Shown piece after piece: positions 36,587 to 48,400 of a stretch of 64,000 nucleotides of DNA. The notes under the pieces were generated by a model. The model made no database searches and had not been told where the DNA came from. It was given only the letters and a program-made list of their open reading frames with translations. How positions within the stretch are numbered: position 1 is the first letter of the stretch; the number at the start of each line of letters is the position of its first letter. This DNA comes from Montifringilla adamsi (taxonomy: Eukaryota > Chordata > Aves > Passeriformes > Passeridae): assembly GCA_017590115.1 (NCBI GenBank), contig JAGGNK010006892.1, forward strand, positions 16,159,736-16,223,735, given 5' to 3'. The translations under genes were made by a program, and so were the position numbers.

Positions 36587-38259
36587 TCTTTGAAATTCAA
36601 ACTCTAAAATCTCAGACATTTGTTCACATGCTTTGGAGAGATGGGTGGAAACATTCACCCACCTACATACAGAATTTTTGGAGATTATCCCTTTGGATAG
36701 CATGTAGTTTCTCATTCAATAAGAGCTTTTCACTTCCAAAAAATTTCAGATTCTTGGGCCTCCTTTTGTACCCATAGGAAAACAACCTCGGTTTGGGTGG
36801 AAACTAAAAATCTTGTTTGCTGCTCAAGTGACCTCCAGGCTAGAATGAATTGTGGGGGTTTGAACTGCTTCCTGTTCTTCATATAGTCAAAGAAGTTTGT
36901 AATGGAATTGGTCATCCTTTAGTTTGATTCCTCCTTTTTATGCCAAATTTGGGTCACTGTAATGCTACATAACAGAAAAGTTATGAATGACTGAATAAGA
37001 GACGTGTTTGTTAATAACCTTGCCACAGATTCAAATTTGTACAGGGAGAAAGGATCAAACATGGGAAAGTCAGTGTTACAGTGCAGATGCACAGATGAGA
37101 AGGCCAGTGTCCCTCTCTTTTCCTCCCACACAGGAGAAATCTCTCACTTTGTTCTCCATGCACTGACTGACCCCTCCACTTCTTGCTCTTTAACATGTTC
37201 CCTCATCTCTGAAGTTTTCATTTGTTCTTTCATTTCAAACTATATTCTTCTTACACAATGTGGTAGTGTCATATCTCATGGGAGTCCTGGCATTTCTGCA
37301 CTTGAAAACACACAGGGCTTTAGCTGCCATTAACAGAAAAAATTTTTTGCACCACAACTTACTCCAGCTTCCAGACTGCCTTTCATCGACGTTAGAGATG
37401 CTTAAAGACCCTTATATCACCAAAGTAATGTAAAAAGTCTTTTCTATTAATAATTATTAGCTCTTCTGTTTCCTTGCTGTCTCTCCATCCAATTCTAAGT
37501 GACATCTCTTGCAAACTCAGTTCCTGGAGAAGACTGGTCTATTTCATCATTAAGCATAAGGAGTATAAATTACTTACATTAAAACAAAAGCTTACATTCT
37601 GAAAAACACCACAGACATGCTGGTATGTACTAAAAACACAAAATCGCTTGTTTGGATAAGATGCTATATATCCCTGGAACTGATACCTTGCTGCTGCCAT
37701 TCCTTGAGGGTTATAGGTTTAATGCCACACAATAGAAATAGTTTTACCTGTTTGCTATGAAATGGCACCTGTAAGTGTGTTTTGACTATGTGCTTCTACT
37801 TGATCATTACTATATCCATAAAAACTCATTTACTTATGAACAGAAGGTTTATATAGAGAACAACTATTGAATCCAATATTTCTGAAACAGTAAATATAAC
37901 TATTTTTTGCTTTTGGCTACTCTGTGAGCTGTTATAATACAGATTGCAGCTCCTTTTTTCTCTTAGATGTCTTCCCTCTCCCTTCCCCCTTTCCCCGTAT
38001 GTATTTCAAGCTGAGGCTTGTGAGCACTTCAGTGATATTGTGATGTCATAATGATGTAAACCCTTGTTATCCTTGTTCTCTCCCATCCTTCTTGGGACAT
38101 ATCTAGATTTATGATGCCTAGAAAACCAAGTCAGCTGGGAATCATTCAAACAGCCTATGGCAATGCTTCTGTCACTGCATTGCTGTGCAGAAGATGGCTT
38201 TTAAAGGCAGGAAAGTCAATATGAACAATTGGTTATTGCTGTAATGCTGGGCCTTGGCA

Positions 38260-38299
38260 GAAAGTCCTAACCAAAAATTAGGAAAGTCCTAACCAAAAT
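38260..38299. repeat. Short direct repeat, 22-bp period
   Basis: GAAAGTCCTAACCAAAA occurs at 38260 and again at 38282, almost adjacent. This is a local duplication without any coding context. Confidence 0.8.
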
Positions 38300-38986
38300 G
38301 GCATTCTCCATCACCTGGGAATTCTCTTAGTAGCAAAAGCAAAACATCTCAGTAATGCACAGCTTATGCACCAAAGAGTCTAGAGACCTTCGCCCTCTAT
38401 GAACATCTTTTTATAGACACCTTTGGTTCTTATGCACCATAAATATTCAAAGACTACTATTTTACTGAATTCATGTCTTGAAATGCAGTGTCAGGAAGTT
38501 TGATACCAAAGTATGATATTGTTTACTTCCAGAAATTATTTGCTGATAATATTTTATCACATACATTTAAAATTAATCACTTTTAAAAATTTAATTTCTA
38601 TAAAAACCACTAAATGCTGAATTAGTTTGAGTTAATGGAGGAGAAAATAGCAGTTTTTTCCATGGATTCCAGCTTCACCTCCATTATCTAAATTTTCTAG
38701 ATTAGTCTACGTAGTCTTCTAGTAGGCAAATTCATACAGTCCCCAAGTACTGGAGTGAGATGAGCACTTCCTGGCTCCACAGTAAGAAGGGGGAAGAAAG
38801 ATAGTGGAGAATAGGATGGGAGAGATACTTTGATGTTCCTACACATCTTAAAAACAGCAGCAGCTCTCTCAGGAAAATGGCACAAGGGATCTAGCCATAT
38901 AAAATCAAATTTAAAGAAAAAACCTAAAATCCAAACACACTGAGCATGTATTGTCAGCCACAAAAATTTGGTGAGTAATTTGGAAT

Positions 38987-39003
38987 AAAAAAAAAAAAAA
39001 AAA
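38987..39003. repeat. Poly(A) tract, 17 nt
   Basis: A homopolymer run immediately left of the candidate acceptor at 39024. No retroposon body is recognisable to the left, so it may be simple slippage. Confidence 0.85.
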
Positions 39004-39024
39004 GGTTGCTTCATTGTTTCCTAG

Positions 39025-39276
39025 AAACAGTTACCGGCTTTGTGCACAGGGTTTGTGTGTGACCTTGAAGATCAACAGGCTTTGGGACAGCAAGGAACAT
39101 GCCCAAGACCAGACTGTACAAATGTTACCCAGAACCTTAAGCACAGGAAGAGCTATAAAATTATCAGATGTATTGGAGAATTTCAGTCTTCTAAAGAATT
39201 GCTCAGAAATCCATCTAGGCGGTATTCAGATGAACTTATCTCAGAGATCCTCCTCAACATCATCAGGTTTAAATGA
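39025..39276 (+). other. Candidate terminal exon (unidentified ORF)
   Basis: I do not recognise this sequence. After a fair splice-acceptor context (TTCATTGTTTCCTAG, ending at 39024) an open frame of 83 codons runs in phase to TGA at 39274-39276. Its translation has five cysteines, one N-glycosylation sequon (NVT), a dibasic RR and a hydrophobic, helical-looking end (SDELISEILLNIIRFK). That could suit the C-terminal exon of a small secreted protein. Against it: a second plus-strand frame is also open across the same bases, no upstream exon or methionine start is identifiable, and I know no matching family. It is most likely chance and is recorded only so it can be tested. Confidence 0.15.
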
Positions 39277-41387
39277 AACATGACCTAAGCAGAAATGCAC
39301 TGCATTTACATATGAAAAATCAACAGTTATTTCCTTCCAGTTTGTCAGACTGAAAGATTTTGTCTGCTCCCCTTGGAAAGGAGCCTGCAAATTCTCCAAA
39401 AAGAATGTTCTTGATAATAATCCATATTTAATGAAAATGTACAGTGCTTATATAACCAGTGCTGATTTCATAAAGAATCTAATTTAGACTTCATAAAGTA
39501 CATAGTGCTTGTGTTGGAAAAGCTTGAACATGTTTTACTAGGTCTGAACCAATAGTCTTATTGGCAAGAGATAAATGCTTCAGACAATTTGGTGCTAGTA
39601 TTTCAAGTCTCTGCAGAAACAGAAAAGCAAATGTACCAAGAGAAATACTGAACAAAATTAATCTTGGATGTAGTTCTACTTCTTCAGATAGTTCGCAATA
39701 GTAGATTAATTTACTATTTTAATCACTCAACTCCGTACATTTGTTTCAGACAGTAAATCAGCCAATATTGATCATTAGTGGACTAATTTTTTAAAAAGAC
39801 AAACTACTGGATAAGGAACCAAAATAAGCCTTTTACTGGATTTAATTAATGTTCTACAAAGGTGGGCTAAATCCTCATCAACCAAGGAGATAGCTAACCA
39901 GAAGAAAAATAGTAAAAGGGAACACCACTACAGAACCACAAATATTTCACAATACATTACATAGAGAAGTTATTGTTGGCTGTGAGCCAGCACTCCAGAG
40001 AGGATATATGGAGGTTGCTTTGTCACTACACCTTGGAAATTAATTTTTCTTGTTCCAGATGGCTGGCTGTCTTGCAGAGCTGGTTTTTAGATGCTCACTG
40101 CTTGGATGAATATCTGACAATAGAGTCAGAATTTATCATTTGTGTAAATAATGTAAATAGCTGTAAATAATGTAAATAAAGGTCACACTGTGTGTAGTCA
40201 GGTGTGTAGGCAAATGAAAGATGGCTATGTCTAGGGAAGACCTATATGAACACAGAATCAGGTGCTGAGATCAGCCTAGCATAATTTATACCAGTCAATA
40301 TCTCTTCCATCTAAAAGTGTCTGGTTTGAATTTTCAGCACATAAACACTGACAGTTTAAAATGCCTTAATTTAGTGAGACACTAAGAGGTACAAACCGAA
40401 ATCAGGTCTCACAGCATACTAAACCCAAACGAATTAGAGATTCCAGTATGTGTTCTCCTCACCCAGCAAAACCATAGCTATGGTTTAACATGGAGACAAC
40501 AAAGCAGGATCTGACGTGGATATGGGCATGTGTGGCTTTTATCCGATTTCAGGATAATATACAGAAAACAATCTGTTGTGATGAAACCATGCTGTAGTGG
40601 CATTAGGGAAGTGCCATGGCAGGCAGTGTTGCAGCACATCATGTGCAGGCTGCAGAGAAGGCACTTCCTTATCTCTGGCATTATTAGCATGGAAGTTACA
40701 TAGATTACATGTACACAGTGTAAGTCACACTTCCAGTGAGTTAAAGCTCAGCAGAGCAAGAAGAGAAGTGTTGCTGGCAGGTGGGGAAGCATAAGCAGAA
40801 CTAGTGAAGCTCCCTTTCATTGACGATATGCGCTTACAATCAGCAAGTCAGCCTGCAAGTCCGATCTCCTGGAGGGGATTTTTGCAGAAGCTATACTCTC
40901 CCAAAGCCTCTCCCAAACCCCAGGGGTAGGGAAATTTCTGTTGCAGCTGACTAGCCACTTCCAGCTTTACTAATAGCAATATAGCTCAAGACTTTGGTAA
41001 GCCCCAGCATATCATCTTGAAACACAGAAGACCAAGAGGGCATGATAAAAATATCAGCACTGTTTAGATAGTGAGAAAGACTGAAGGACTTGACCACTTT
41101 GTGTAATAGCTTCAGTGGGAGAAAATACCAAGAGGTAGTGAAGAGAGTAAAAGCAATCTGTACATTTCCTAAATGCAAAAGGGTGAGAACCAACAATTTG
41201 GCTTTGAAGCTTTGCAGCTGGAATGCCAGGACATAGTCAGCATCTTTCAGAAACGAGATCTTGTCTCTGTTGTAAGGCTTTTTACTATGCTTTCAGTTTT
41301 TATCCAAATACAGACATTTGCATGTAAATACATGGGTCACTAGATTGAACAGATATCTATGTAATGTCATGATGATGTCATTTTTCA
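39277..41387. other. Non-coding stretch, nothing recognised
   Basis: No gene or transposon is seen. A 16-nt AT-rich motif (GTAAATAATGTAAATA) is repeated near 40144 and 40163, and an 18-bp perfect palindrome lies at 40469-40486. Confidence 0.6.
40469..40486. repeat. 18-bp perfect palindrome
   Basis: AAACCATAGCTATGGTTT is its own reverse complement. Fewer than one such site is expected by chance in 64 kb. It has dyad symmetry as a dimeric DNA-binding protein site might, but matches no motif I can name. Confidence 0.85.
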
Positions 41388-41463
41388 TTTTAAATAAAAA
41401 AGACTGTAAAAAGTCTTTTTTATTTAAAAAAGGCTTTTTTTAAAAGTCTTTTTTAAAAGACTT
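41388..41463. repeat. Nested inverted-repeat cluster
   Basis: Arms 41388-41405 and 41412-41429 form a perfect 18-bp stem with a 6-nt loop (GTAAAA). Just downstream, 41444-41452 and 41455-41463 form a 9-bp stem with a 2-nt centre. All arms share the block AGTCTTTT or its complement, so the cluster probably grew by repeated inverted copying of one seed. The stems are A/T-rich and so melt easily. Confidence 0.9.
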
Positions 41464-42437
41464 AGGTTTTACCAAGAACAAGCAACAACATATAAAATGC
41501 TAATTTCCACACAGCTTTAATCCTATGGGCATATGTACCATTTTGATTAACTGTACGAATTTGCCATACTCAAAAGTGTCTCCCAAAAATACATTTAAAA
41601 ACAGCTTCCAGGCAACACCTGAAAAATCACTATGCATTTGAACTCCATATGGAGTTGTGTCTTCTGGTGTCAGATCCTCCCTGTGAAGTAAAGATTTTTT
41701 CAGACTGTTATTTTGCTTCTGGTTTGCTCATATGTACTGAAGTATGGGGACAAAAAGACTTTGCATATGTTTAATAGGAAAACATTCTGGATTCAGACTA
41801 GTGCCTTGTCAGTCACAGAATAACAAGTTGCCCCAGGGGTGCACTGGGGTATTGTTGCATTTTTAATGAACAGCAAAATAATTTACAAATGTCCTGAGAA
41901 GACTTAGGATGAAAATTATACTGAATTCGAAAAGCCACAAAAAAGAAGCCTCAAAAGCATTGGAAAAAATGCCCTGCAGTAAGTGACTTAAAGGGATCAA
42001 ATTACTTAGTTTATCAGAAAGGAGTTACATAAGAACTAGGGGAGCCTTTAATTTAGCAGCAGAAGCCTAAGAATCAATGTCTCAAAGCTGAGACTAGGCA
42101 AATACAAAATAAGGCCCATTTTGATGTCTAAAATAGGATGTAAGCAAAATTTAAGTATGTAAGGCAAAAAAAAAAAAGTTTCTGCATCTTCTTTAGCATT
42201 TCCACACTAAGATTCCTGCTCAACCTAAAACTTTTCCAGATGCCAATGGTGGCCCATCTGTGGCTGCTGGATTCACCAGAAATGGAAATGTGGGATTTAG
42301 CTGTAAATTGGCCCAATTCCAAAGGGAAGGTCTCACACACTTTCCAGATTAAAGTGGTCCTTTCCACCCCTTCAATTTCTCAGACTTGTCTGCCAGACAA
42401 TTTAATTAATTTATACAGCAAGAAGTTATTTGGGGTG
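41464..42437. other. Non-coding stretch, nothing recognised
   Basis: Only simple content: a 16-bp palindrome at 41641-41656 (about one expected by chance in this window) and an A12 or A13 run near 42166-42178. Confidence 0.6.
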
Positions 42438-42488
42438 TCTCATCTCATCTCATCTCATCTCATCTCATCTCATCTCATCTCATCTCAT
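42438..42488. repeat. (CATCT)n microsatellite, about 10 units
   Basis: About ten uninterrupted pentamers cover 51 bp. It lies in a chance plus-strand frame where it reads as a repeated HLISS peptide. No unit is visibly mutated, so it may be length-polymorphic. Confidence 0.95.
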
Positions 42489-45400
42489 GGATTAATGAGT
42501 TTATGGGTCTACAATCTGCCCAATAACTGGTGGGTTTGGCACAAAGTATGGAAGTGATCTTCTGCCTCTCAGTGATACTCATCTATTAGACCAGGTAACC
42601 TGTCTCCTGAAACCATTCTCACCTTAATTGTTTAAAACAGCTAATTGCATTCCTTGGCCAAGTAGAATTCACATTCATATCTTTTATCTCCTGTACAATC
42701 CTCATTACCACAAGGCTGCAGAAAAGAGAGGTAGGAGGATCCTCCTAATGCTACTGGGCTGCTGTTCCAGGACCTCAGGAGCTGTGGGATGTGAGGAGCA
42801 GGCCTGAGGGTGTCTAATTGCCTGATGCCAGAAGCTTGCTTCTCTCACTTGAGATGGGCTGTGACTTACTTTGGATGCTTGAAGTATAAAACCACAAATA
42901 ATCTTGAGGGTAGAGAAGGGAACCCCAACCCCCTTCCTGAGGTAAATGCTGTAGCTACTGGACTGCCAAGACATGCTCCTTCACACTGGCTTTCTTTCTG
43001 CCCCAGGTCTCAGGTACATGCCGAGGCTTTGGTATCAGGATTTCCTATCTGAAGGAAATTTCAGGTCTGTAAAATGAAGGGACAGCATGCCTCAGCTTAG
43101 CACTGGTAACAGTGCAGTTGCACTGCCTATAGAGCTGCTCAGACATGTCTAAGCCAGCTGAAAATGTGCTCACACGGGTGCTGGTAAAGCCCTGCTGCCA
43201 GCATGGTGCTCAGGGCGTGCTCGTTTGCCTTGTTGAGACACACTCTGCTGTGCTCCTGAGGCACGCTCCTTGCACACAGTAGATGTTTCTTGCATTCCTC
43301 CAAGACCCTTCTGTGCCAACCTTGCATTCCTCCAAGTACCATTCTCCGCTGGGAGAATAGGCAGAGATACAGTGGAGGTGGATTTTTACACTAGTACATG
43401 GTGCTTCTTATTTCTCTGATTTCTCTACACCCACAAATACAGATGAAGTTGTGACTGTTAAAGAAATTGAAATTATGCTTCCAGGTTTTAGCAGTCCTTC
43501 TTTTTTCTACTTTTCTTGAAAAGCACTAGTACTGTGCACTTCACTGCCTAGCACTTACCTTCAAATGTTAGATTAACCAGGCACTGCATGCAAGAGTTAC
43601 ACATGTTACAAACATGGCAGGTAGATGAAAAATGCCACCCAACAGGGCTCTGCAGCTTCACTGGGTTTGGCTGGAGAGTTTCTCTCTGCTACACTGAGCA
43701 GGAAGAGTAGAGGTTTTGCTTGTCAGGATGAATCTGAAAAGGCTGTTTGGGCTCTGTGAAGAATCTCACCACAGCCCTTGCTCCTGCTCTGCTACAGTGC
43801 TAACAGGATCAGAGGGCCCAAATCTGCAGTCTTGGAATCTGGATTCTTGCTACATTATCCTGTTCTTTCTCTCCTGTCACCAGAGATTATTGTCCTGCTC
43901 TTACTCCTATAGAGCTGACCTCAGCTGTGACACATGATTCCCATTGTCACTTCCTCTTTTTTAGAATTTAATCTTATAAGCTGAAAGTTTTATATTGAAT
44001 ATTTTATTTTACATTGAAATAATTTTTAAAACTGAAGGGTGCACCACTTTGGCAGATATACTTTTATTGTGAGGAAAACAAAAATTTGGACCTGAGAATA
44101 TTGGCAGGATCGATTTAGTTTTTTATTTTCATATTTCCTGTTAATCTTTTCTTTAATCTTTTGTTAAATCTGCTAACATGCACTTGAAGGCTGTTTGTAC
44201 AGAAGCCTTCTCCTTGAAAATCATGCCTGTCTTAGGGTTTTTACTGGAGGCCAAGATAATAAAAACAAGACACAAAAATGCTGAGGGAGAATATTCTCAA
44301 AGTGGGAGGGAAGCATATTTCCTTGGCATTTTCCAAAATGTTCCAACATATGAGACTATTTATGACAAAGAAAACAAAAAAGCCAATCTTCCTTGTGAAG
44401 AATGCAGAATCATCCTTAATTAATTAAACTCCTACAGTGAGCTCATAAAAGTCAGGATGTTGAATTGCTGCATGTTAATAGAGACTGATTGTTTTTATTA
44501 TTTTTTCCAGGGGAGTAAAGTAAGGTTTCTGAAATTCACAGAAGCAGCAAGTTACAAACATGCTGGGAAGAAATCATATCGAACATGAAGCAAGACACTC
44601 CCTCTGAACTCAGTGGATATGATAGACCTGTCAAAGCCTTGCTTTGCCAGGACACACAGCAATGAAGGAAGAAAGGGACACTGAGGGCTCAGGGCTGGGT
44701 CATCCATGCCTCCTCATGTGGCTATGATGGGAAGGGCTATCGTCCTGTCCCACACCACAAAGCCATTTTTGTCCATAGGATGATGCCCTGCAAGAGTTGT
44801 CTGGGACATGTGTCTAGCCCATGACCAAGCGGAAGAACACTTCACCCAAACCTAGTGGAAGTTTTCCTTAAAAGAGTGAGGGAGCAGACAGCTTTACAGG
44901 ACAAACACATGCACACCCAAACAAAACTGAGGAATTCAGTTTCTGCTGATGCATGTGCTGGGATACCATAAGGCTTACCTTAGTAGTCTGTCAGCCCTGA
45001 AAAGTTCTCAGGTTCCTAAGGAGCAGAGAGACAATACTGAGACACAATGATTTCTTCTACCTTTTCAGCTGTAGGGAAGACATTTGCAATATCAGCTGGC
45101 ACATCTTCTAGTGGGGAACACAGCTGGAAGCTAGAGAGGCTCAGTTCTCAGGAAATAAGTAGAAGCAGTTTTAATTATACTTATTGCCTATTCCCTGAAC
45201 CACAGGTCTATAGGAAGAAACTAGTCTTGGCAAAACCCCTGAAGGAGTACGTTAGGCCACCATAAGAGATGTGTTTGAGGGAGCGTGCGTGAAACAAGTC
45301 CCATCCCTGCCCTGCCAGAACCAGCCCCGCTGGCACATCGCCTCCTGTGCCCCTGCAGGGTGGAAGGCAGCAGGCTCACCACACCTCCCAGAAATGCTGC

Positions 45401-48400
45401 AGGACTCCCAGTGATTATGCTGTAAGGGAGGAAAGCCAAAGCCTGGTTCCTTCTTCCTCCTGTGCAGCTTAACAGCACTTGAATAAATGTGAGAGAAGTT
45501 ACCCTTGTTCAACCAGTGTGGCAAGCACTTGTTCATGGAGCACACTGGTACCATCTGCAGGTATCAGCATTGTGAGTGTCTCTGTGTCCATGAACAGCGT
45601 TTGCAGGGGCATGTCGTCAGGAGATGGTTCCCCATGTTCCCTCCCCCCATCCCTGCTGCACGGAGCTGTAAGAGGAGCCAGTGGCTGTGCTTTTGTATTA
45701 GTCCTTCTGTAATGTCAAGATTCAATTATCAGAGTTGAAAGAGCTCCTGTAGAAATTATTTTTTTCTACTGCATTCAATAGGCTGAGTCAAATAAGATTA
45801 TTCAATTTAATTCACCCAGTTCACCAAAGCTGTTCCCAAATAGCTTTTTGGACAGTATAATTTTATCTGGAGTGTTTCATCAGTCCACTCCAACATAAGG
45901 CCAAAGAAACTTGTGCTAGCTCAGTGGCTGGACAGCCCTGGAGCAGAAATGAGCAGCCAGGAAGGCAGGAAGAGCCAATCTCTTTCATCTGACAGTGACA
46001 GGTTTTGGTAGCTCAAAGTTCTCTTGACAACTGCACAAAGCCCAAAGAGTCGGCACTGTATAGAATTCCTTTATGGTAGTGGTGCTGTGAGAACAGTGTG
46101 GCGCACAAATGCTACACATCTGAGTACTGCCTCATCCAGTACAACAATAAACTAAAGCTCAGCTGACACCAGGTAAACCTTTATGATATCACTTTTGAGG
46201 TTGATTCCTTATGGAATCTTATGTTGACTATTTTGCAAACAGAACCGACTGACACCATGTAGTTTTCACACACATCATTAGGGTACTTTTTGTAACACTA
46301 CTATATCATTTTAACTACAAAGCAGAACTGGCAGATAGCCTACAAAATTCCCACAAAAGTGAAACCAAAGCTCCTAAAAATATAAAAAAATTGTGTAACA
46401 GCAAAATTCCCAAAAAAACCCAATCAAACCTCCTAAAAAGTAACACAAAGCTTGCATAACTAGAACTCAATTATCTCCTTAGAAATTGACTGTCAGTCTA
46501 AAAAAATGAGAACTTAAACAAAGAACTGTAAACTTAGAAATGCCGTAGGTGAGCAGTATCCTTTCTGTTTCAAGAGAAGATGATTAAGGCTGCATGAAAG
46601 ATGAAGTATGAAAAATGCTTTGGAATGCCTGTTAAAAGAGGCTGCCAGAAAGTGTGGTGTGTCTTGGATTATATTCACTCAAGAACTGTCAAGGGCAAGA
46701 ACTTTAATGGCATAAAAGCACTTAGAAAAAAAACAGAAGTTCTGGGCTTTGAGAGCAAAATACTCCACCAGGGTGTCTATTAGCAACAGGCAGGGCTCAA
46801 AGGGTTTGTCTCATCCCTCCAAATATGACTGCATAAAGAAGCATAGCTTAATTGCTGAATATTCTTCTGCAACACATTTTAAAGCACCATTTACACTCCT
46901 GATGTTTTTCTATTGTTGGTTACTATCCATATATGCAAATTTTAAAAATTAAAATTATTAAAATGCACACAATTAATGATTAAACTGTAGCTTGCTGCTG
47001 GATGAAGTTTTCATCATACATGAGTGAAAAGCAAGGCTCAAAACAATACTCCCAGAGTTCAGATAGTCTGGCACTTTTTGAGTGGAAGTGAGATACTTGT
47101 ATTTTCCTGCACTGTTGCTATAACATGCAGAAAGATACTCTCATCTGTACCATAATCATATTTTAGTGCCCCAGCTGTAACTATGAGGAAGTTGCTTACA
47201 AGTATAATAGCATGTGAGAAAGGATCATCACCTGCAAGTCCTCAAATGGGCTTTCATCCTTTTTTCTAAATTGAAGAAACCCTTCTGATTTTATGAGTCA
47301 TTAAAACAGATTAAGTTAGCTAACTACATTAAAACTAATTTTATTTCATGTATTTTGCTTTCCAAAATCTTCTTTTCTCATATTTTTAAAATATTTTCCA
47401 TATCTTTTTTTTTTCCCATGGAAATTTACTAGGTAAAAAAATATTAACTATATCCTAAGATTATAAGTGAGTTCACTTCCTGGTGAAAGTTACTATCTCA
47501 CATTTGTGGAACATTAAGTTGAAAGAGGCAGGAACACAAAATGTGAAATTTGTTTCCCTACAACGTACAGCTAATGTATGTAAATGGCCATTATTTTACT
47601 TTTCCACTTAAGCAAGCTATAATAACAATACTCAATACAAGTCTATCCTCTTGGGCATGTGTTTTCAGCTATCTGCAGAAAGAGCAGATAGGCATTCATC
47701 TCTTGATCCTGCAGCTATGTTTGCCCTTTTCCACTAAAACTTTCCAGAGTTCCTGCCAAAAGCAATTGTGCAGGTGACGGTGATCAGGGTTTATCAATTT
47801 TACTTGGGCAAATAGAAATTTTATCCATTTTTCACAGCCTGGAAAACAAAACCTGTTCATTTATCTACCTTTTTCTGCACTAAGATACCAGTTTCCCAGT
47901 ATCTCCTCACCAGCCCTAGCAATACTGAAAAGCTGAAGTGGACCATGTACCTTTTTAGCAATTGTCTTTATGAATACTGTTTTTCCTGACCTGCCTTAGT
48001 ATACACCAGTAATTAAACTGCCAGTGGACCACTTGTAATATCTGCAACATTTAATAAGGAAACAGTCCAAGGTGGATAGAAGATACCTTACCAAATTTTG
48101 AGTTCTTTTCATAGTGATGGAGGACATATTTTTCCAACTTGTGAGTCAAAATTAAACACATTCTTTTGTCTGCAGCACTGCTTAGCATTCCTTTACAATC
48201 CAGGTATCCCTGAGGGAAATTTACACACAGATTTTCTCCTGCTCCTTAAACTCATGAGTGCAATTCTAACATTCCAATTGTAAGAAAAGTCAAGCTTTGT
48301 CATGGAAAAGGGAAGAAATTTTGTAGTTCTATTATTAATGATTCTCGACCGTCTAGGTTTAATTTTGAGACAGACTGAGGAGCTGCTTCACATTGGGGTC

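Larger units (their letters stand above)
32281..39024. other. Non-coding stretch with low-complexity tracts
   Basis: No gene is recognised. Content: a hairpin at about 34021-34041, the T-free A/C tract at 35506-35723, an imperfect palindrome at 36391-36412, three diverged tandem copies of a roughly 19-bp unit at 36531-36586, a 22-bp-period duplication near 38260-38298 and an A17 run at 38987-39003. Open frames do not resemble known proteins. Confidence 0.55.

Noticed and set aside
41641..41656. 16-bp perfect palindrome AACTCCATATGGAGTT
   Set aside because: About one site of this length is expected by chance in 64 kb.
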